Both the position numbers and the translations under genes were made by a program. Below, in pieces: positions 5,996-7,879 of a stretch of DNA of 7,879 nucleotides; within the stretch, counting starts at the first letter, position 1; the number at the start of each line of letters is the position of its first letter. The DNA lies in contig JBDHTS010000099.1 in the NCBI GenBank assembly GCA_039808845.1, positions 1 through 7,879 of the forward strand. Direction: 5' to 3'. The notes under the pieces are model-generated. The model saw only the letters and a program-made list of their open reading frames with translations. It was not told the DNA's origin and made no database searches. The stretch comes from JBDHTS01 sp039808845 (GTDB lineage Bacteria > Pseudomonadota > Alphaproteobacteria > Micavibrionales > Micavibrionaceae).

Positions 5996-7879
5996 ATGAG
6001 CGAAACGCTGCCCTCTGGCCCTGAGCCGACACTGCCTTCGATCACGCTCGAAGACGAGATGAAAAAGTCCTATCTCGATTACGCGATGAGCGTGATCGTG
6101 AGCCGGGCGCTGCCGGATATCCGCGACGGCCTGAAGCCCGTTCACCGCCGCATTTTCTACGCGATGAAGGAGGGGGGCTATTCCTCCGACAAGCCCTTCA
6201 AGAAATCCGCCCGCATCGTCGGGGACGTCATGGGTAAATATCACCCGCATGGCGACTCGGCGATTTACGAGGCGCTGGTGCGCATGGCGCAGGACTTTTC
6301 CATGAGCCTGCCGTTGATCGACGGGCAGGGCAATTTCGGATCGATGGACGGCGATCCCGCCGCCGCTATGCGGTATACCGAGGCGCGCCTGAACAAGGCG
6401 GCGGAGGCGCTGCTGGAGGATATCGACAAGGACACGGTCGCGTTCCGCCCGAACTACGACGAATCCACGCTGGAGCCCGAAGTCCTGCCCAGCCGCATCC
6501 CGAATTTGCTGGTCAACGGCGCGGGCGGCATCGCCGTCGGCATGGCGACCAACATTCCGCCGCATAACCTGGGCGAGGTGATCGACGCCTGCGTCGCCTA
6601 TGTCGGCAACCCGGACATCACGACCGAGGAACTGATGCAGATCGTGCCGGGCCCGGATTTCCCGACGGGCGGCCAGATCCTGGGCCGGGTCGGCATCCGT
6701 TCCGCCTACACCACCGGCAACGGCTCGATCATGATGCGCGCGAAAACCTCCATCGAGGATATCCGCGACAAGCGCGAGGCGATCATCGTCCACGAAGTGC
6801 CGTACCAGGTGAACAAGGCGCGGTTGCAGGAACGCATGGCCGAACTGGTGCGTGAAAAAATTCTGGAAGATATCTCGGACATCCGCGACGAATCCGACCG
6901 CGACGGCGTGCGGGTCGTCATCGAGCTGAAACGCGGCGCGATGGCCGACGTCGTGCTGAACCAGTTGTACAAGCACACGCAGCTGCAGACCAGCTTCCCC
7001 GCCAATATGGTGGCGCTGAACCACGGCCGCCCGGAAATGCTGCTGCTGCGCGATTTCATCAGCGCTTTTGTGAAGTTCCGAGAAGAAGTGATCACCCGCC
7101 GTACGATCTTCGACCTGGGCAAGGCGCGGGAGCGCGCCCATATCTTGGCGGGTCTCGCCGTCGCCGTCGCCAATATCGACGACGTGATCGCGCTGATCCG
7201 CAACGCGCCGAACCCGACCGAGGCGCGCGAGCAGTTGATGGCGCGCGATTGGCCGGCCCGGGACGTCGCGCCGCTGATCGCCCTGATCGACGACCCCGAG
7301 CATCCGGTGACGGACGCAGGCACCTACCGCATGTCGGAAGCCCAGGCGAAAGCCATCCTCGACCTGCGCCTGCACCGCCTGACCGGGCTGGAGCGCGACA
7401 AGATCGCCGACGAGCTGCGGCAGATCACCGACACCATCGCCGAACTTCTGGCCATTCTGGGCAGCCGGGAGAAGCTGCTGCAGGTTCTGGTCGATGAACT
7501 GGCCGTGATCAAGGCGAAGTTCGCGATCCCGCGCCGCACCGAACTGGTTGAGTCCGAATTCGAGCAGGATATCGAGGAACTGATCCAGCGCGAGGACATG
7601 GTCGTCACCATCACCCATGGCGGCTACATCAAGCGCGTTCCGTTGTCTACGTACCGCGCCCAGCGGCGCGGCGGCAAGGGCCGCACCGGCACGGCGCTGA
7701 AAGACGAGGATTTCGTCTCCGACCTGTTCGTCGCCTCCACACATACGCCGCTGCTGATCTTCACCAGCCGCGGCATCGTCCACAAGATGAAGGTGTGGCA
7801 ATTGCCTCTTGCAACGCCGCAGTCGCGCGGCAAGGCCATCGTCAACCTGTTGCCCCTGACCGAGGGCGAGACGATTTCC
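5996..7879 (+). CDS. gyrA: DNA gyrase subunit A (partial, C-terminus off the right edge)
   Basis: GyrA forms the DNA breakage-reunion half of the A2B2 gyrase that introduces negative supercoils. The window holds the first 628 codons, uninterrupted. DYAMSVIVSRALPDIRDGLK (28-47) opens the winged-helix region, followed by KPVHRRIFYAM. The catalytic tyrosine is Y127 in AAMRYTEARL. The quinolone-determining region reads GKYHPHGDSAIYEALVRMAQ (80-99): the position equivalent to E. coli S83 is S88, and that of D87 is E92, an acidic residue. The GyrA box QRRGGKG at 556-562 separates gyrase from topoisomerase IV ParC and marks the start of the DNA-wrapping C-terminal beta-pinwheel, most of which is beyond the edge. 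The start at 5996 gives a typical short N-terminus before the conserved EDEMKKSYLDYAM; AGGA lies 12 bases upstream, slightly far. Base composition is high-GC, as expected for a resident core gene. Confidence 0.97.
   Translation, partial: MSETLPSGPEPTLPSITLEDEMKKSYLDYAMSVIVSRALPDIRDGLKPVHRRIFYAMKEGGYSSDKPFKKSARIVGDVMGKYHPHGDSAIYEALVRMAQDFSMSLPLIDGQGNFGSMDGDPAAAMRYTEARLNKAAEALLEDIDKDTVAFRPNYDESTLEPEVLPSRIPNLLVNGAGGIAVGMATNIPPHNLGEVIDACVAYVGNPDITTEELMQIVPGPDFPTGGQILGRVGIRSAYTTGNGSIMMRAKTSIEDIRDKREAIIVHEVPYQVNKARLQERMAELVREKILEDISDIRDESDRDGVRVVIELKRGAMADVVLNQLYKHTQLQTSFPANMVALNHGRPEMLLLRDFISAFVKFREEVITRRTIFDLGKARERAHILAGLAVAVANIDDVIALIRNAPNPTEAREQLMARDWPARDVAPLIALIDDPEHPVTDAGTYRMSEAQAKAILDLRLHRLTGLERDKIADELRQITDTIAELLAILGSREKLLQVLVDELAVIKAKFAIPRRTELVESEFEQDIEELIQREDMVVTITHGGYIKRVPLSTYRAQRRGGKGRTGTALKDEDFVSDLFVASTHTPLLIFTSRGIVHKMKVWQLPLATPQSRGKAIVNLLPLTEGETIS

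Noticed and set aside
5978..7801. Long minus-strand open frame of 607 codons opposite gyrA
   Set aside because: The plus strand here encodes an unmistakable GyrA. The antisense frame is a by-product of GC-rich codon bias, and its translation (rich in His, Asp, Arg and Gln) matches no domain.
5996..7879. Topoisomerase IV subunit ParC instead of GyrA
   Set aside because: The canonical GyrA box QRRGGKG at residues 556-562 is specific to gyrase.

Overview
The window looks like a chromosomal segment of a GC-rich alphaproteobacterium. The evidence is the style of the DapB, SSB and GyrA proteins, the nearness of ssb and gyrA (a pairing common in that class), and two families of palindromic repeat typical of alphaproteobacterial genomes. 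The exact lineage cannot be fixed from the sequence alone. Two genes run off the window: dapB at the left edge and gyrA at the right edge.

Layout. At 1-917 (minus) lies dapB, a lysine and peptidoglycan precursor gene. Its reading frame is interrupted, but not broken, by a 131-bp composite palindromic element (223-353) that adds about 44 in-frame codons. Immediately upstream, at 933-3248 (minus), is a Lon-family ATP-dependent protease. Its AAA+ and Ser/Lys protease domains are intact, but it has an unfamiliar N-terminal half and an odd C-terminal tail, and its base composition is less GC-rich than its neighbours. A 182-bp divergent region separates it from ssb (3431-3928, plus). Behind ssb is a three-hairpin intergenic repeat (3954-4047), then a secreted DUF2059 protein (4119-4619, plus). 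Two minus-strand genes of unknown function follow: a 74-residue helical protein whose stop codon overlaps the DUF2059 stop, and a 203-residue protein with an RNxxEH motif resembling HEPN domains. A 425-bp stretch without a confident gene leads to gyrA (5996 to the edge, plus).

How it fits together. ssb and gyrA serve DNA replication and topology, dapB serves lysine and cell-wall synthesis, and the DUF2059 protein is probably periplasmic. The Lon-like gene and the two hypothetical genes look like accessory additions to this housekeeping neighbourhood. No complete defence system, CRISPR array, transposase, integrase, tRNA or rRNA was recognised. The most notable observation is the in-frame insertion of a palindromic repeat into dapB, comparable to Rickettsia palindromic elements, which also sit inside coding genes.
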